Source: Erpobdella octoculata (taxonomy: Eukaryota > Annelida > Clitellata > Hirudinida > Erpobdellidae). Taken from it: a stretch of 64,000 nt of DNA. Made by a program: the position numbers and the translations under genes. This document shows positions 33,501 through 46,469 of the stretch, piece by piece. The notes under the pieces were generated by a model, which saw nothing but the letters and a program-made list of their open reading frames with translations, was not told the origin of the DNA and ran no database searches. The stretch lies in the NCBI GenBank assembly GCA_963978895.1, contig OZ022241.1, positions 15,063,356 through 15,127,355 of the forward strand. Direction: 5' to 3'. Each line of letters starts with the position of its first letter. Position 1 is the stretch's first letter.

Positions 33501-36500
33501 AACGTTAGTGCATCATCCACATCACCAGTGATCCTCATCTCAAGATATCTAGTTAAATGTGCATCGACATCAAGGCAGGTGTCATCTAACGCCGATGAAT
33601 ACTTGTGAAACAACTTTGACTTTTTGGCTGGTGGGGGTGACCCAGATGGCGGCACCAACGTAACAGCAGGTGACTGAGTAATGATGCCAAAGAGAGAATT
33701 AGTTGATTCAACAAAGAATTTAACCAGTTCTGAAAAAACACAACAAAATTTAAAAAATGCAAAATTGTGACTGCAAAGTGCAAATATAAACGAATGTGAT
33801 ATGGATTTATTTAGAAAACTCTTGGAACAACAGTGGGTACAAGAAATTCAAATTCTAAATTATGGAAATTTTGATGACTGTTAATAAGTGATTAGAAGAA
33901 TAATGATACTTTAGCCGAAATAACAAAGAGAACTATTTAGAGAAGGTGTCGCATATGCGAGTACGAGTACGAGTACTTAGTGGAATAACGAGTACGAGTA
34001 CTGAGTGGAATAACGAGTACGAGTACTGAGTGGAGTAGCGAGTACTAAGGTTCCGAGTACAAGTACGAGTACTAAGGTTCCGAGTACAAGTACGAGTACT
34101 TGAAAACAGTACTCGAGTACGAGTACCAAGTACTACATCTCTGGGAAAAACAATCATTTGAACAAACAAAATATGACAGAACATACCTCCCCTTTATTGT
34201 CAGCTGCCCAATAATCGAGTTCTGGTATGTCAATAAGTTTGATGTGACAGTGTGGGAGTGGTGGTCCAATAATACCTGTCCATAAACTCATGTATTGATG
34301 TTGATTTTAGAGTTTAAACTTACGCGGTTCTAGTAATTATTATTGAGTAGTTTTTTTAATCTATAAATAGCATATTTTATCTTCGAATAAATAAACATCT
34401 TTATCATTCTCTGTGATATTTTATCTGCCATCAAATATCTGATATGACAAACTCAACAATTGAAATATATAGATGATTTCCATGACTACATTTTTCAATT
34501 GATACAAATGAGAGTTGAGCAAATTTTCAACCTTATTATTTTATTCCTTGAATGTATTGGATTATTACCAAAATCACAACATGCTCTGACACATTTAAAG
34601 GTTTAGAAAAGTCTCATATTGTGTTGTTCTCTTTATTCTATGTTTTTACAAACTTTTATTCAACTTGCAATCTCCGTTTGTTTTTGGGTGTCTTTCTCTG
34701 TATGCAAATCTTGCATGTAAAATTTAACCAGCTTTTTGACTAGCTAGGAAGCTGAAACTTTCAGCATAGCTTTATATTGGATGACAATACATGATTCAAT
34801 TTAAAAAACACCAGAAAAACCTAATTTGAATATCTTTCGTATTTCTAAATCGAGTTCATTTGAAATAAAAGTTTGTGTTGAAGAACTCGTTTTTTCCTTT
34901 ACTTGTTGTTTAGTGGTTAATAGCTCATCATATGCAAATGATAGGTTAAAATACATTAGGCTAAGTGGATGATATATATATTGATATGATATTAACAGAA
35001 AACTTTTTTACCGGACTGATATTCATATGGAAGAGTTACAGCAGTTGCAGCACCTAATTCGGTTTGGCCATAGCCTTCATAAACCTTAACAAGGAATAGT
35101 ATGAGGATTGAATCGTTTTATTTATGATAAGTAATATTTACTGCATTATTTTAAACTCACAAAACATCCAAAAGCAGCTCTTGCAAAGTTCAATACATTT
35201 TCACTGAGTGGTGCTGAACCACTTATACAGGCTCTCACACGTCCTCCCAATATTTCTTGAATCTTGTAGAAGAAGATTTTGTCCCATATTGTATTTCTTG
35301 TTATGACACCTCTTTTAAGAAGTTACAAACATATTTTTCATGCAAATATACTATGCTAAAAAACTTTTATTCCTCCATTAAAAATTTTAATTAGATACTG
35401 AGCAGAAACAGCAACCGTTTCAAAAGAGCCATTTTTCTATTCACCGCAAATTTGAACAAAAACTTCTTTATTCTACTCTTTGACAGACTGGCTTGGACCT
35501 ATTTAAATAACAAACTAGAATATTATGATTTATGCCAACTACAGCGCAAACATTCACTTTTCATCAAAGTACTTTTATACAAAAAATCCGTGGGCAACAA
35601 CAATGACAAATTTTTTAACATAACAACTGGAGTAAGAACTATAAAAATTCAGCCAAACTAATTAGTAAAAAAATAATAGTAACAACCTTGTCATAAATTC
35701 TGTTGAGAACACGAGGAACTGTGATGAAGACAGTGGGACGGACAGCTGCAATGTCTTCAAGTAAATACTGAATATCTCCAGAACTGAAAGCAATCTTTGC
35801 CCCGACAGTCATGTGCAGTATCTGGATTTTTTTAATTCAAAAATCTAGCAACTATTTTTATTAATTTCAAAATTAAAGATATTAAATTATCAAAATGAAA
35901 AGTATTTTATTTCAGGCACAGCAATACACACAAAATTGAAAGAAGAAAGGAACCTGATTCAATCGCTCGAAACCGTGAGCAGAAGGAAGATAAGAAAAAT
36001 GCGTATCCTCGGATGTTGGAATCATCTTTTTATTTAAAGTAATAAATAAATAAACAGTTACTACTTAACACCCATAATTAACTGGTTCACACTATTGAAA
36101 CAACCTTGCAGAAAGGGTCACTAGCTCCAAGACCATTAATATTGCACATGAGGGCCCTATGGGTCAGAACAACACCTTTAGGAGTTCCTGTTTAAAACAA
36201 TTTAAATAGTTGAAAATGAAAAAAGTCATATTGTCTAAATACCTGATGTAAAGGACTATAAACTATAATAACAAAAAACTCATAACTTTGTCTCAATCTG
36301 GCCAGTTCCAAGCCTAGATAAAGGGGAAAAATAAAAAATGGTTTCAAAAAGGATGGACTGGAACTCAAAGTAATCTAATGATCGGAGTGCCCGTGGGAGT
36401 GGAGTGATACTGCCACAGATGATTCAGCTGAGGAAGTTGCAGCCACGGATATTGCAGGACAGGTAGAAAAGGTCTGTTGGGAAGCTGCTGACAATTTTGG

Positions 36501-37550
36501 GGGTGTAGGTATTGAAATAACTGTTTTAACTGGAATGTTTAAAAATGCTTCTACTAATGCAAATGAAGCTGAGGCTCAGAGCGGTTTGGTCAGGGATTTT
36601 GTATTTCAGTGGCGGCACAAACAAAAGGAGCTAATACATAAGAAAGTCAGACAGTTGTGCATTGACGATAATCTTTTTTTTATTACAATTTTTTGCACGG
36701 GCAAACAGCCCCTCGCCAGCAACTGAAAACGGTAATTTTAAAATTAAAATGAAAAGTACGTAAGGCAAAAAAAAAACACAAAAAAAATAAATAAAGCACA
36801 AAATCCACTAAAACGCATATTTCTTTTGATCGAAAAAAATCATCAATTAGGGCCTTGAAAGTAGCTAAATTGGGAGCTTCAACCACGTCTTCTGGAATAT
36901 TGTTCCAATATCTTACCACTCTATTGGAAAAAAAATGTTTTCGACAATCCCTGTGACAAGTTTCCAGGAATGACCTCCTGTCCGTTGGTCTGGACATTAG
37001 GGCAGGACAATTGAAGTTCAAAAAGTATTCTCTCGTGATCCTGTACGTCATGATCATGTCCGCTCTAATTCTACGATAAGCAATTATACCCAACAACATG
37101 CCAGCTTTCTTTGTTTTTGTCAAAATGTGCTTTCTGAAACTCAACTGGGAATCAAGAATTACTCCAAGGTCCATTATTGAACTGACCACAGGAATGTTAT
37201 AAGTCTGTCCTCCTGAGTCTCTAAGCATGTAATCAACATATGTTATTTTCATAGAGATAAAAATGTGTTCCTATATGTTATTTTCATAGAGATAAAAATG
37301 TGTTCCTATATGTTATTTTCATAGAGATAAAAATGTGTTCCTATATGTTATTTTCATAGAGATAAAAATGTGTTCCTAACAGTTCAATAGTTTTAAATAG
37401 TAGCTCTATTAGTGCCAAATTCGTAAGTATTTAAACAGACGAGTCTCAATAACAGGAATTGAGACTTACATAATCGGGTTAAGTGCTTATCATCTTCCAC
37501 TAAATATTTAAAACCATTCTAAAGAACCCGAATAAGGTTGTCAATATTAA

Positions 37551-37586
<36 letters not shown>

Positions 37587-40500
37587 CATTATTTTTCAAA
37601 GGTTTTTTTCAGCATGAATTTCCACCTTTGACCTCACTGACCTCACTCGGTAGCGAGAGAGCAAGCGGGGAAAGAAAGAGGAACGAAAGAAAAGCGGTAG
37701 AAAAACCTCTAAAAACCCCGGGCGCGGCAAAACAAGCGGAAACGGGAAAACAAGCAGAAACGGGAGAGTAAACGGGAACGGGAGAGCAAGGGGAACGATA
37801 GAGCAAACGGGAACGGAAGAGAGTAAGCGAGGAAGGAAACGGGAGCAAGAGAGAAGAACGATAGAAAAACTTTAAAAACCCCGGGCATTGTACACTCGAT
37901 TGCTCTTCGAGATTGATTTTTTTTAAATTGTCATAATTCTGTACATTAAACTTTTAATAAAAAAACCAAAATAATTTATAAGGCAAAACAAAATTTGCTG
38001 GGTCAGCTAGTACACATATATAAAAGCATGTATATATGTTCGTATACATAAAAAATTGTGAAACTAAATATCCAAATGTACCTGTTGTTCCACTTGTGTA
38101 TGATATCAAATTCACTGTTTCTGGTTTTGGAGGCTAGTAATTGAGTAAATTTAAGTTGAAAATCAAAACAATGTGCATTTTTTATGTGGTTCCACTGCTT
38201 TAATTTTCATCTAACTTCAAAATTTTGATATAAACTAAAGGTATGGTAACAATAAAAAAAATTACAAATCAGAATTAAAATAATATGTACAAAACCTTTT
38301 AAATAGTTCTAGACACTCACGTGTCTATGGCAACATCACCTCGCCTAAATGCAAGCGCTCTTACAACTGAGCCACCGACCATCACCAAAAGATGATCGCT
38401 AAAAGTCCCAGTCTTACGGAGCTACTTAACATATTAGACTTGTCTATGATGGGCTCAACAACTCCTTACTTCGGCTCGACAGCTAGTCTGCTGCCAGACA
38501 AATAATTTATGAAATGAAACATTGCGTTGAAATGTTTCGAGATCTTACAAATAGGATGACTAACTGTCACCACAAATAACGCAAATATTTATACGACTCT
38601 ACAAGGAATCGAACCCACGTGTCTACGGCAACACCACCTCTTGCAAGCCTAAATTAAATGCAAGCGCTCTTACCACCGAGCCACCGACCATCATCAAAAA
38701 ATTCTAACAGTTCAATAGTTTCTAGAATCTGGACCAAAAACGAAAATGTACTTCATTCAAAAATACCGAAAACGAAACTAAGCCGAAACAAAAATATTCA
38801 CTTTCGGACACGAAACCGAAATTCGGTCTGTTTCTAGTTTTTATCAGGTTTTAAGGCCTGATTAATTGAATAACCCTTGGAAATAAAAAATATAGGAATG
38901 TAATTTAAACATTAAAACAAAAAAAAAATCACAACATTGACAATTCAAAAGATGCACCGAATTATACTCATAACAAACCACATAAAAAGAATTAAACATG
39001 ATAGTTTACTGACTAGCTTACCACAACTGGATGAAGATTTCTCAATCCAATTTGCTAAAACAAAAAATTCAGGCTAGTTGGAAAGTGGTTTATAAAACAA
39101 ATAAATGATAATAAAAATCAGAACTTGGAATATAATAATTATTATAAGTTTCAAAACGAAAATAACCAGCAGTTCCTCAAATGACAAAACTTCAATGTTA
39201 CGAGACTTGGCAGTCTCCAGCACATGGTCAGACACTGAACCAGTTTTCGAAATCCATCCAGAATCTGCTACGACTTTGATTTGCTTGACAACTTCAGATA
39301 TGTTATTATGGATGTCGTCATTATTAATGATAACTATTAATCGTAATGTAGAGTTTATAATAACTTCCTTGATGATCAGCAATGATTTTGTCCAATTTTC
39401 ACAGACTACCACTTTCATGGAGGCTACAAATATATTAAAACTAAGATTTTATGTTCAAATAACCTTCTTTTTGGCATTAATTTATATTTACTTTGATTGA
39501 TGATGAAGTGACAAACATCTGGTCCAAGAGTGTCATACAATGGAACTAGAACCATACTGAACATAGAACATCCCTCTGCAGTAATTCCCCACTAGAGAGT
39601 GAATGATTAACATTATTACAAAGCTGCTTCATTAAATATAATTTTCCAAGTCAATGTATAAATACCAGCATTATTTAACTTGTTTAAGACCAAAAATTTA
39701 AATAATAAGACTTGTAATATTTTTTACTGATTATTTTGGGTTTTTGTTCATATTTCGACAAGTATATTTTTGTTTGTGGCATATTTCCAATAGAACCTTA
39801 AAATTGACATATTTTTGTTTTATGAAAACTGACTGAAATTTTAAGCCTGAAATATGTTTTTAAGAAATGCTTTAACAGTGACAATCGTACGTAAAGAATA
39901 TTATCCCAGTAAACAGTAAACAAAGGATGTTTATATTTACTATGATGTTAAAAGTTTTTGTCGTCATTATCACCACCGACACCCGGAAAATTGAAAGTTA
40001 ATAAAAGCATATAAAAAAGGTCTTAAATTTATTTTTTGGCACAGTTCAACAATATTCAAAAAGTCATCCTTGTCTCACTTAAGCAAACTTCAAGTTGTCA
40101 GCCACAAGTTGATTCTGCTTTAATGCTTCAAGCCGATGGTGAGACATTGTGTTTGATAGAATAGATAACTGATGTCTTCAATTGTATAAGAGTAAAGATG
40201 CTGACAAGATATAGAGTGATAGACACTGAATAAAAAAAATCCTCCAAAATAAGCTATTTCATCTTCGGTTACATCAAAACTGTGGTTGTTGCATAAGCAG
40301 CATATCTTTTGGTTTTTATGATCAAGAATTAATTTATGCCATTAGTAAAAAAACAATCTGAACAGCTCAAAGAAATGCTTTTCAAGTAAATCACTACTTC
40401 TGTGATTCAAACTTGTCATGCACTGCTCAAATTAGAAATCAACATTTTTTTGGCTTTTTCAACCATCTGTCATTGAATCAACTGTAGTCACAGACTACAT

Positions 40501-43500
40501 ATTTTTACCTAAACAACTACAGTATAGTAGACTTCTACCTGCCCAGGAACATAGCAAAGAACAGTATTTTGTTTTCAATTTTCTTTTTAATCATTAAAGT
40601 TTTCTAAAGTGTTGAGTGGAAAAATGATCAGCTTGCCTACATCACTGTTATCATCAACAAGAAGGTAAAAAACTTTCTGTTTAAAGCTTATCAATTTTAA
40701 ATTTTTCAGACATCACAATTGATAGAAAACTTAACACAAGACACTATTACCAACACATTGGATGCACTAATATCAATCAACTTACCCACTTAGACTAACC
40801 TATTGAATCAATTTTAGTAAAGTGAATAGTGAATATGACTCAGACTGTTCAGATAGTACATTCAGATAGTACATTCAGATAGTACGTCAAAACAATTAAG
40901 TTAACAAATTAGACTGTTCACTTCTGAGTACATGACCTTTTCAAATTTTAAACATCTGCTGCATTATCTTTTGTGACATCAACATCATTAATTTTTGAAT
41001 GAATATCAATCTAAAAGCATAAAATTGCTCACATTATATAACAATTTAAGCCCTAAAAATATTTGAAAAATATCAAGCAACTCTAAAATATTGCATAAAA
41101 ATGTTCTTAAGTTCGTTAAAAGTTATGAACTGAAAAAGTGTTAGAGTGTCATCTTATGTTAAATAAAGAAGCAATGTGTTCTTAAAACACTTCTTCAAAG
41201 CTATCTAGAAAAACTATAAATCTCAACATTGATTTATCTGTTTAAAAAACATTTAAATGCAGGGTTTTTGTTGATTCAGCAAAATATTTTAAATTAAATA
41301 CTCAACAACAAAAACTTGACCTTGTTCAATTCATATGAAAACCATATAAGCTCAAATGTTTCAACAAAAAACCTTCATGTAAGGTCTTTGCACTATTGCA
41401 GAACAAAGATTAAATTTAAAACATAAATATACTCCCTATTATATGTTCATCACTCAAAATTTTTAACCTCTCAAAACATAAAAATAATAGCAGTAATCAC
41501 TTTTGTTTTTCTAACTAGACTTTCCTAACGCTAATAGAAAACAAATGAAAGTGTTATTTGACGCCTTCTAAATCTCTTTGGAAAAGAATAAGTTGTCACT
41601 GATTGATCTGATGTTATTCAAACTACAGAAAGTGGTTTACTGACAAATATCATGGAAGCTACAAATCATGTTTTTCTTGTATTGCTCATACACAGAAGAT
41701 TAATAAGTTTGAAAAAGAATGGATGAATCCAAGTGCTTCTAAAACTTGCAAGAAAAAAGTACTCTGTATCAAGATTGTCTAAAAAAAACTCACCACTAGA
41801 AAGAAAACAAAAATTTATTAAATTTTGAAATCAATTTAAATCTTTAAAAAGTTTTGCTATATAGCAATTCTATTCTGCAAATTTTTGTGCTTGTGAAGGT
41901 ATTATTATTGTTATTATTAGACATTTGATAACATGTATCAATATAATGCAATCTTGAAACTGATGAAAAATAATAAATAAATCCTGAAACCCCTTGCTAT
42001 AGAAACACTTTTATGCAATACTCTTTCAACTCAAGAAGGTAATCAACTTTTATCTTCCTCAGATGTTACTGAAGCTTTCAATAAATATTTTTTAACAAAC
42101 AAGTCTGACCTTGAAAAAAAATTATTGCCGCAACATCCTTCTTTTGATAATTACCTCGCTTAACCCGTCATGCAATCTATGTATGAATTTTATAGCCCCC
42201 CCACCACAGTAACTAAAATAATTAATATGTCTACTTTTGTGAAAACATCTTATAATTATGAGGCCTGGTGAAATAAGTCCTTGCTTAGCAAAGCAGTCGA
42301 TTCAGCACATTGCTCATCCTTTAGCTGTGATGGGCAAAAGTTAACTCAAATGTTACTAACTATTAGTTAAATTAATTTATTTGTTAAAAGCAAAGTTTAA
42401 CTAAATCAAACAAGTTTAGTTATTGTGATATAAGACCAATGTATTTTTTATTGAAATTGTTGAGCCTATTTTAAAATACAATTATTGACTTGTATATGAA
42501 ATTTTGTTGGAAAATAAAAATGTAAAACATCCAGCCTTCTTAATCCTTGATAATGATATTTGAAAGTAAAAATGTGCCAAAATTGGTAAAAAAAAGTTGA
42601 GAAAAGTTTAACTACTTTTTTAAAGTTAAGTTGAAACTTTTTTTACATTAGTTGCAACTAATTTATTTATTTATTTTTATTTATTTATTTATTATGTTGT
42701 CAACATGAGTTTAACTAAAGTTATTTAGTTAAAAGTTAGTAGAAGTTTAAATAAAAAAAAATAGTTTGTGCCCATCTCTGTCCCTTATTTTCATTAACTG
42801 CTCTCTGAGGACTGGCATATTCCCAGTTCAGCTGAAAATTTCTCAAGTATTATTCATAAAAAAAGAAGCACTTAAACAAACTACTGGCCAATTTAAATTC
42901 TTAATTACTTTTCAATTTTTATTGAAAGAGTAATGCACTTGAAACTAAATAATTATCTTTTAAAGCTTTTTCATATCTCCAGTAATTAATACGATTTTAG
43001 GAAATGTTATTCTACACATACTATGCTTTGGTTTGGCCTTATATTTCGTATAGTAATATAGTCTGGGCTGGGCATCTAACTATTCTTTGCATCTTAGTGC
43101 TCTACACAAACTCCATAAATGCCTTATTCATGTCATGTTCCATTTAATTCCTACTTTCTCCTGTACATTAACATTTTCTGATAAAAAATTGTTGAATATT
43201 TTTCAATTGAAATTGTTTCAAATGGGTCTTTTCATGCATAAATATATTAACTATTCATTGCCACAACCTTTCAATAACTTTTTCACCAAATCTCATGATG
43301 GAAAATATCAGAAGATTTGGTGAAAAAGTTAGTGTAGCAAAGTTAATTAGGTAGTGGTAATGAATATTTAATATATCTGTTCACATTTTCTGTTAAATGT
43401 TCTGGTCCATGTATTATTGCATTTATTTTTAGTAAAATTTCATTGTCTTCTAATTCTTTGTCGCTCTTCAGAAGACCAAAAAGGAGAAATTGTAGAAAAT

Positions 43501-45054
43501 AATAAGGTGACAGATATAGGACAAGCAACACATTGGGAGACTTTAGATAAGAGCTGCAAAATGAATTCAGGTAAAGCAGCATAGTAGTCGATTATAAAAA
43601 AAGAAACAAGAAGTTGTGGTGTAGGATCATCTAAAAAAGGAAGAAGTTGTTTGATTCTACAAGTGGTAAAAACAAGATTAAGTAACCAATGAGATCTGCT
43701 GAATAAAAAAAACTGATTAGAAAAGAAAGACTAAATGATAATTAACTGATAATGGATTTCAACAGAAAAGAGCTAATGAAAAGAAGTTTATGGAAAAGTA
43801 AATGATGTTTAATATAAAATTATACTTTAAACTGATTTATAGTTATTTTTGATGAGCCATATATGAGAAATGAATATAATCATATTTGCAATTATAAATT
43901 GATCAGACCTCACAGCTGTTACGACCATATATTCCAACATTTGTTGTATCTTCAGGTTTTAATCCTTTCATGATGAGACCTGATCCAAAAGACTGAGCCA
44001 AGTTGTAAATCTACCAACAAGAGAAATACGTGTTTAAATATCAAGAAAGAATTTGAAACCATAACAACTTTAGATGGCTATTAAACATCATTCAACCAAT
44101 TTTTAAAAAATGGTAGAATTTACTTAAAGTCTTTGATAAACTTCTATATTATTTAGAAAATGTATAATAGCACTGAAGCAAAGAGTGGGGACAACATTCG
44201 CAATTTTTTCAATTAGGTTTTTACTTTACTGAAAAATCACGAGCTCAAAATAACTCAATTGCCCCAATTGAAACCCAAATTACATTCATGAGAGTTCCAC
44301 CCTGGACTATATCCTCATTCCCTATATATATGCCATTGATATTTATAGCAGATCGTTAGATCATTATAGTTCCCAATGAATACCTCACGATATGATTTCC
44401 AGGCATAAGTTCGAGTAGACTTATCTCTGTATCCAAAGAAAGGTCCGTTTTCTAAAATGGAAATGCCATGACTCTAAATTTCAGACTGGAAAAATCTGAA
44501 GCTAAAATGAAAGAATAAAATTAATTTAATTGAAATATTCTTACTGGAAACAGCTATTCCTTTAAGAAAAGCATCATAGCATGTGTGTACTCCATCATAA
44601 TGGTTAATAACAGTGTTGCCATCCTTTGACATTGCACTTGTCCTCACTCCTGGCTGCAAAAATGTATGTATACATGATTTAATAAGAGACAAAATCAAAT
44701 TGCTCTGATTAGCAACTCTTAGTGCATTTTAAAAACATAATAATTATGATGTTAAGTCTATTTACTTAGATAAGTTAACAGGTTTTGGTGATTTCAAAAA
44801 CTACACATCTTTAGAAATTACATTTGAAAAAGCAAATGAAAATCTTTAAATTTGTTTACTTCTATTTCCACAGACTGCTTCTGAAGTGATAGCAAATGAG
44901 ATTTCTTGGATTTGTCTGGCCAAAGCCAAACCAGAACAACAGTTATACCCAGAAAAACTAAAACCATAGACCAATCATGTTCAATCAATGCTTGAAAAGT
45001 GTAATCCATGTTCATGAGGCCCACAATCTTCTTCAGCTTAGGTAATGTAAACAT
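30547..45054 (-). CDS. ACSL: Long-chain acyl-CoA synthetase (ACSL1/5/6 type), 20 exons
   Basis: Exons 5' to 3': 44860-45054, 44545-44653, 44384-44451, 43909-44010, 39492-39591, 39167-39423, 39022-39054, 38082-38133, 36105-36187, 35954-36025, 35687-35821, 35416-35498, 35161-35311, 35012-35084, 34187-34275, 32877-32993, 32640-32783, 32473-32574, 30755-30826, 30547-30690. They join in frame to 726 codons plus stop, close to the 700-720 usual in the family. The enzyme activates long-chain fatty acids with ATP and CoA on the cytosolic face of ER or mitochondrial outer membrane. Residues 30-45 form the N-terminal membrane anchor. The P-loop TSGTTGTPKG is at 301-310, VYEGYGQTE at 481-489, HTGDVGQW and [19 protein letters not shown] in the C-lobe. 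The end (KGFEQV..., [20 protein letters not shown]) matches ACSL1/5/6 rather than ACSL3/4. A non-coding first exon near 45285-45340 with donor GTGAGT is possible. Several introns hold transposons. Confidence 0.95.
31264..32411. mobile_element. hAT-type element in ACSL intron
   Basis: 1148 bp with ends CAGTGATGGG and CCCATCACTG. The flanking 8-mers TTACAAGC (31256-31263) and TTAAAAGC (32412-32419) match at 7 of 8. Both subterminal regions are packed with AGTAGTTAACTACT-type short inverted repeats, and only faint coding remains are seen. It belongs to the same family as 62404-63209, to judge by termini and subterminal repeats. Confidence 0.82.
33156..34143 (-). mobile_element. hAT element with transposase C-terminus
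   Basis: 988 bp with inverted ends CAGAGATG and CATCTCTG and an exact 8-bp duplication GGAAAAAC (33148-33155 and 34144-34151). Subterminal DNA consists of GAGTACGAGTACT repeats on both sides. The minus-strand frame 33305-33658 encodes the hAT dimerisation region ([20 protein letters not shown]...). The catalytic part is gone. It lies between ACSL exons 34187-34275 and 32877-32993 without disturbing them. Confidence 0.88.
34660..34940 (-). repeat. Dispersed repeat, inverted relative to the copy at 21960-22230
   Basis: It shares the motif TTTTTGACTAGCTAGGAAGC and flanking sequence with the reverse complement of 22000-22230. It is non-coding and lies in an ACSL intron. Confidence 0.6.
36380..36670 (+). 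pseudogene. Retroelement-like coding fragment in ACSL intron
   Basis: The plus strand reads an acidic segment followed by [21 protein letters not shown] related peptide (ASTDASASAQNGLVNDFVF) is encoded on the minus strand at 51550-51600. The two loci share a protein-coding repeat of unknown family, possibly a gag-like region. It joins LINE sequence at about 36683. Confidence 0.45.
36683..37252 (-). pseudogene. LINE C-terminal fragment in ACSL intron
   Basis: The 189-codon frame carries [16 protein letters not shown] and then [20 protein letters not shown], both typical of the region after the reverse transcriptase in CR1/Jockey-group LINEs. The intervening segment is shorter than usual, so an internal deletion is likely. 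The insertion is 5'-truncated and non-functional. Confidence 0.8.
37246..37378. repeat. Minisatellite, four copies of about 35 bp
   Basis: The unit TTTTCATAGAGATAAAAATG plus TGTTCCTATATGTTA is repeated four times with almost no divergence, beginning in the end of the LINE fragment. The last copy breaks off at TTCCTAACAG. Confidence 0.9.
37590..38010 (+). mobile_element. Helitron-like element with purine-rich repeats
   Basis: A GGGAACGGAAGAG-type purine-rich section (37660-37870) is followed by AAAACCCCGGGCATTG and a tail matching 19960-20072, ending GCTGGGTCAGCTAG before a T (38007-38010). The end obeys the Helitron CTRR-T rule. The left end is not defined. It lies in ACSL intron 8. Confidence 0.6.
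38310..38700 (-). repeat. tRNA-derived SINE (two heads)
   Basis: Read on the minus strand, 38580-38695 begins GGTCGGTGGCTCAGTGGTAA (A box) and continues to GTGGGTTCGATTCC (B box), the internal polymerase III promoter of a tRNA-like head. A second, diverged head occurs at 38310-38395 without a good B box. They are joined by non-tRNA sequence. Neither folds as a plausible functional tRNA. Confidence 0.65.
39600..42090. other. ACSL intron 4, first part, nothing recognised
   Basis: AT-rich intronic sequence with short local duplications, for example CAGATAGTACATT repeated three times near 40850-40880. I see no gene, RNA or defined transposon. Confidence 0.5.
42090..43325 (+). pseudogene. Old LINE fragment in ACSL intron, interrupted by a MITE
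   Basis: In shifting plus-strand frames it reads [16 protein letters not shown] at about 42795-42845, which is a LINE reverse transcriptase motif, and at 43087-43323 [17 protein letters not shown]...[13 protein letters not shown], typical of LINE C-termini. Many stops show great age. The element is split by 42325-42780. Confidence 0.7.
42325..42780. mobile_element. hAT-like MITE inside LINE fragment
   Basis: 456 bp; left end CTGTGATGGGCAAAAGTTAA, right end CCCATCTCTG. The flanking 8-mers TCCTTTAG and TCCCTTAT match at 6 of 8. Subterminal TTAGTTAAACTAA-type repeats occur and there is no coding sequence. Its removal restores continuity of the LINE reading across 42324/42781. Confidence 0.65.
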
Positions 45055-46469
45055 TTAGTTAATATTTCAACCAATGTACAATTTTATTAAAGTTAAAAGA
45101 ACATTATTTTGATTACATAAAGATTGTCACAAGCTGAAACAAAATATAAAAAAATAACATTTGAAATAAACAGACATTTCCAAGAGAATAAAAATGCTAC
45201 AAAATAGATAGATGTTTTCATTCAGCGAACAACGACGGCATCACCGTGTTTTTATTGCTGTCTAGCACTCACTGGCACTTAGCAGCAGGTATGTCGTACG
45301 CTGGGGTGCCGTTGTGGAAATCCATTAAGGTATTTTCTACGTGAACGCTTTTCATCGCTTTTTATCAGCATAACTAAACGTTTGAGATTTCAGTATAAAC
45401 TCAAAACTTTTATGAAATGATACCGGGTGAGAATGATATGAATGAATTATTCATTATGAATATCATTAGATTTGAAAAGGTGTTTTTTTCGTTTTTTAGA
45501 CTTGTTCTGATAACCAGCTTCATTCTTTAACTCTTATAGCATCTATGCCGTCCTATTGTATTGGTATTTATCCTTAAATTAAATAAAACCCCGGCGGGGT
45601 TCGAGTAGGTACTTTTTCCTTGACAACACACATTACTAGGCCGGATCGTCAGTTTAGAAATTAACCCTTTACAATTAAGATGAAAATATATGCACAAACA
45701 GAATAAAACAAACCCACTAAAATAAAAGATTACAAAAACATTAATAAATGCCAAAAATGTTGACAACAGTCTACGCAGAGGTAGTCATGTCGACATAAAT
45801 TTAAACGACGAAAACGCCACACGTAGGCGTTACAATCAAAGTTATTTATTCAACTAAATCGGTCCAATTTTCAATTTGGAAAATATATTCAGTCGCTATT
45901 TAGCTTCTAAAACCATACCACTGCAGCAGTCAAAAAATGTTTGTGATCACAAAACGAATAATACAGAATCTTATTAAAATAGTTATTTAAGCAATCATAT
46001 GCTTATAGTTCTCAACAGGCACAAAAATTGTAGGGAAGCCGGACGCCGGGTGGGAAAAATTTGCTCCTCCGTGATTTTTCAAAATTTGACAAATGTTTAC
46101 ATAGAGTCCCCAGCAAACCATCCCGTACTGGACCCGTGAGGATACAGACGGAAATCCCAGCGGGATGTGCCTGGGAAACCCGGTGGAATTGTAAAACCAC
46201 ACCTAATCATTTTCTTTAATTTCTTTCATAATTGATTTTCGATCGTACGGAGTTTTCATTCTGTCGCTGGTAGCCTTATTAATCCTATTTTGAGCTACCA
46301 AATGAATTTCATTTAGTCGAGCCCGCAATTGTGCAGCATACCAAAGCCGTAGTTAGAGCCCCCAAACCCCCCACTCGGGATCGGGAGGGAGGAAACCATA
46401 GGGGTCCGTGAGCCAAGTCAATTATATAAAAAAATCAGCTCACCTTGTAAAATATCCAGAAAACATGAC
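45055..46469. other. ACSL upstream region
   Basis: No gene. 45210-45340 is GC-richer and on the minus strand has a candidate donor (CCA|GTGAGT near 45285), so it may hold a non-coding first ACSL exon and the promoter. Frames at 45987-46202 have no support from motifs or codon use. Confidence 0.4.

Noticed and set aside
33305..33658. Possible host gene or ACSL exon
   Set aside because: It is a hAT dimerisation fragment inside an element with exact TSDs, and ACSL splices in phase without it.
37246..37378. Repeats with spacers like a CRISPR array
   Set aside because: Units are directly contiguous without unique spacers and the genome is eukaryotic.
45987..46202. Frames with a Trp/Pro/Gly-rich composition upstream of ACSL
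   Set aside because: No family resemblance, overlapping frames in two phases, no splice or promoter context.
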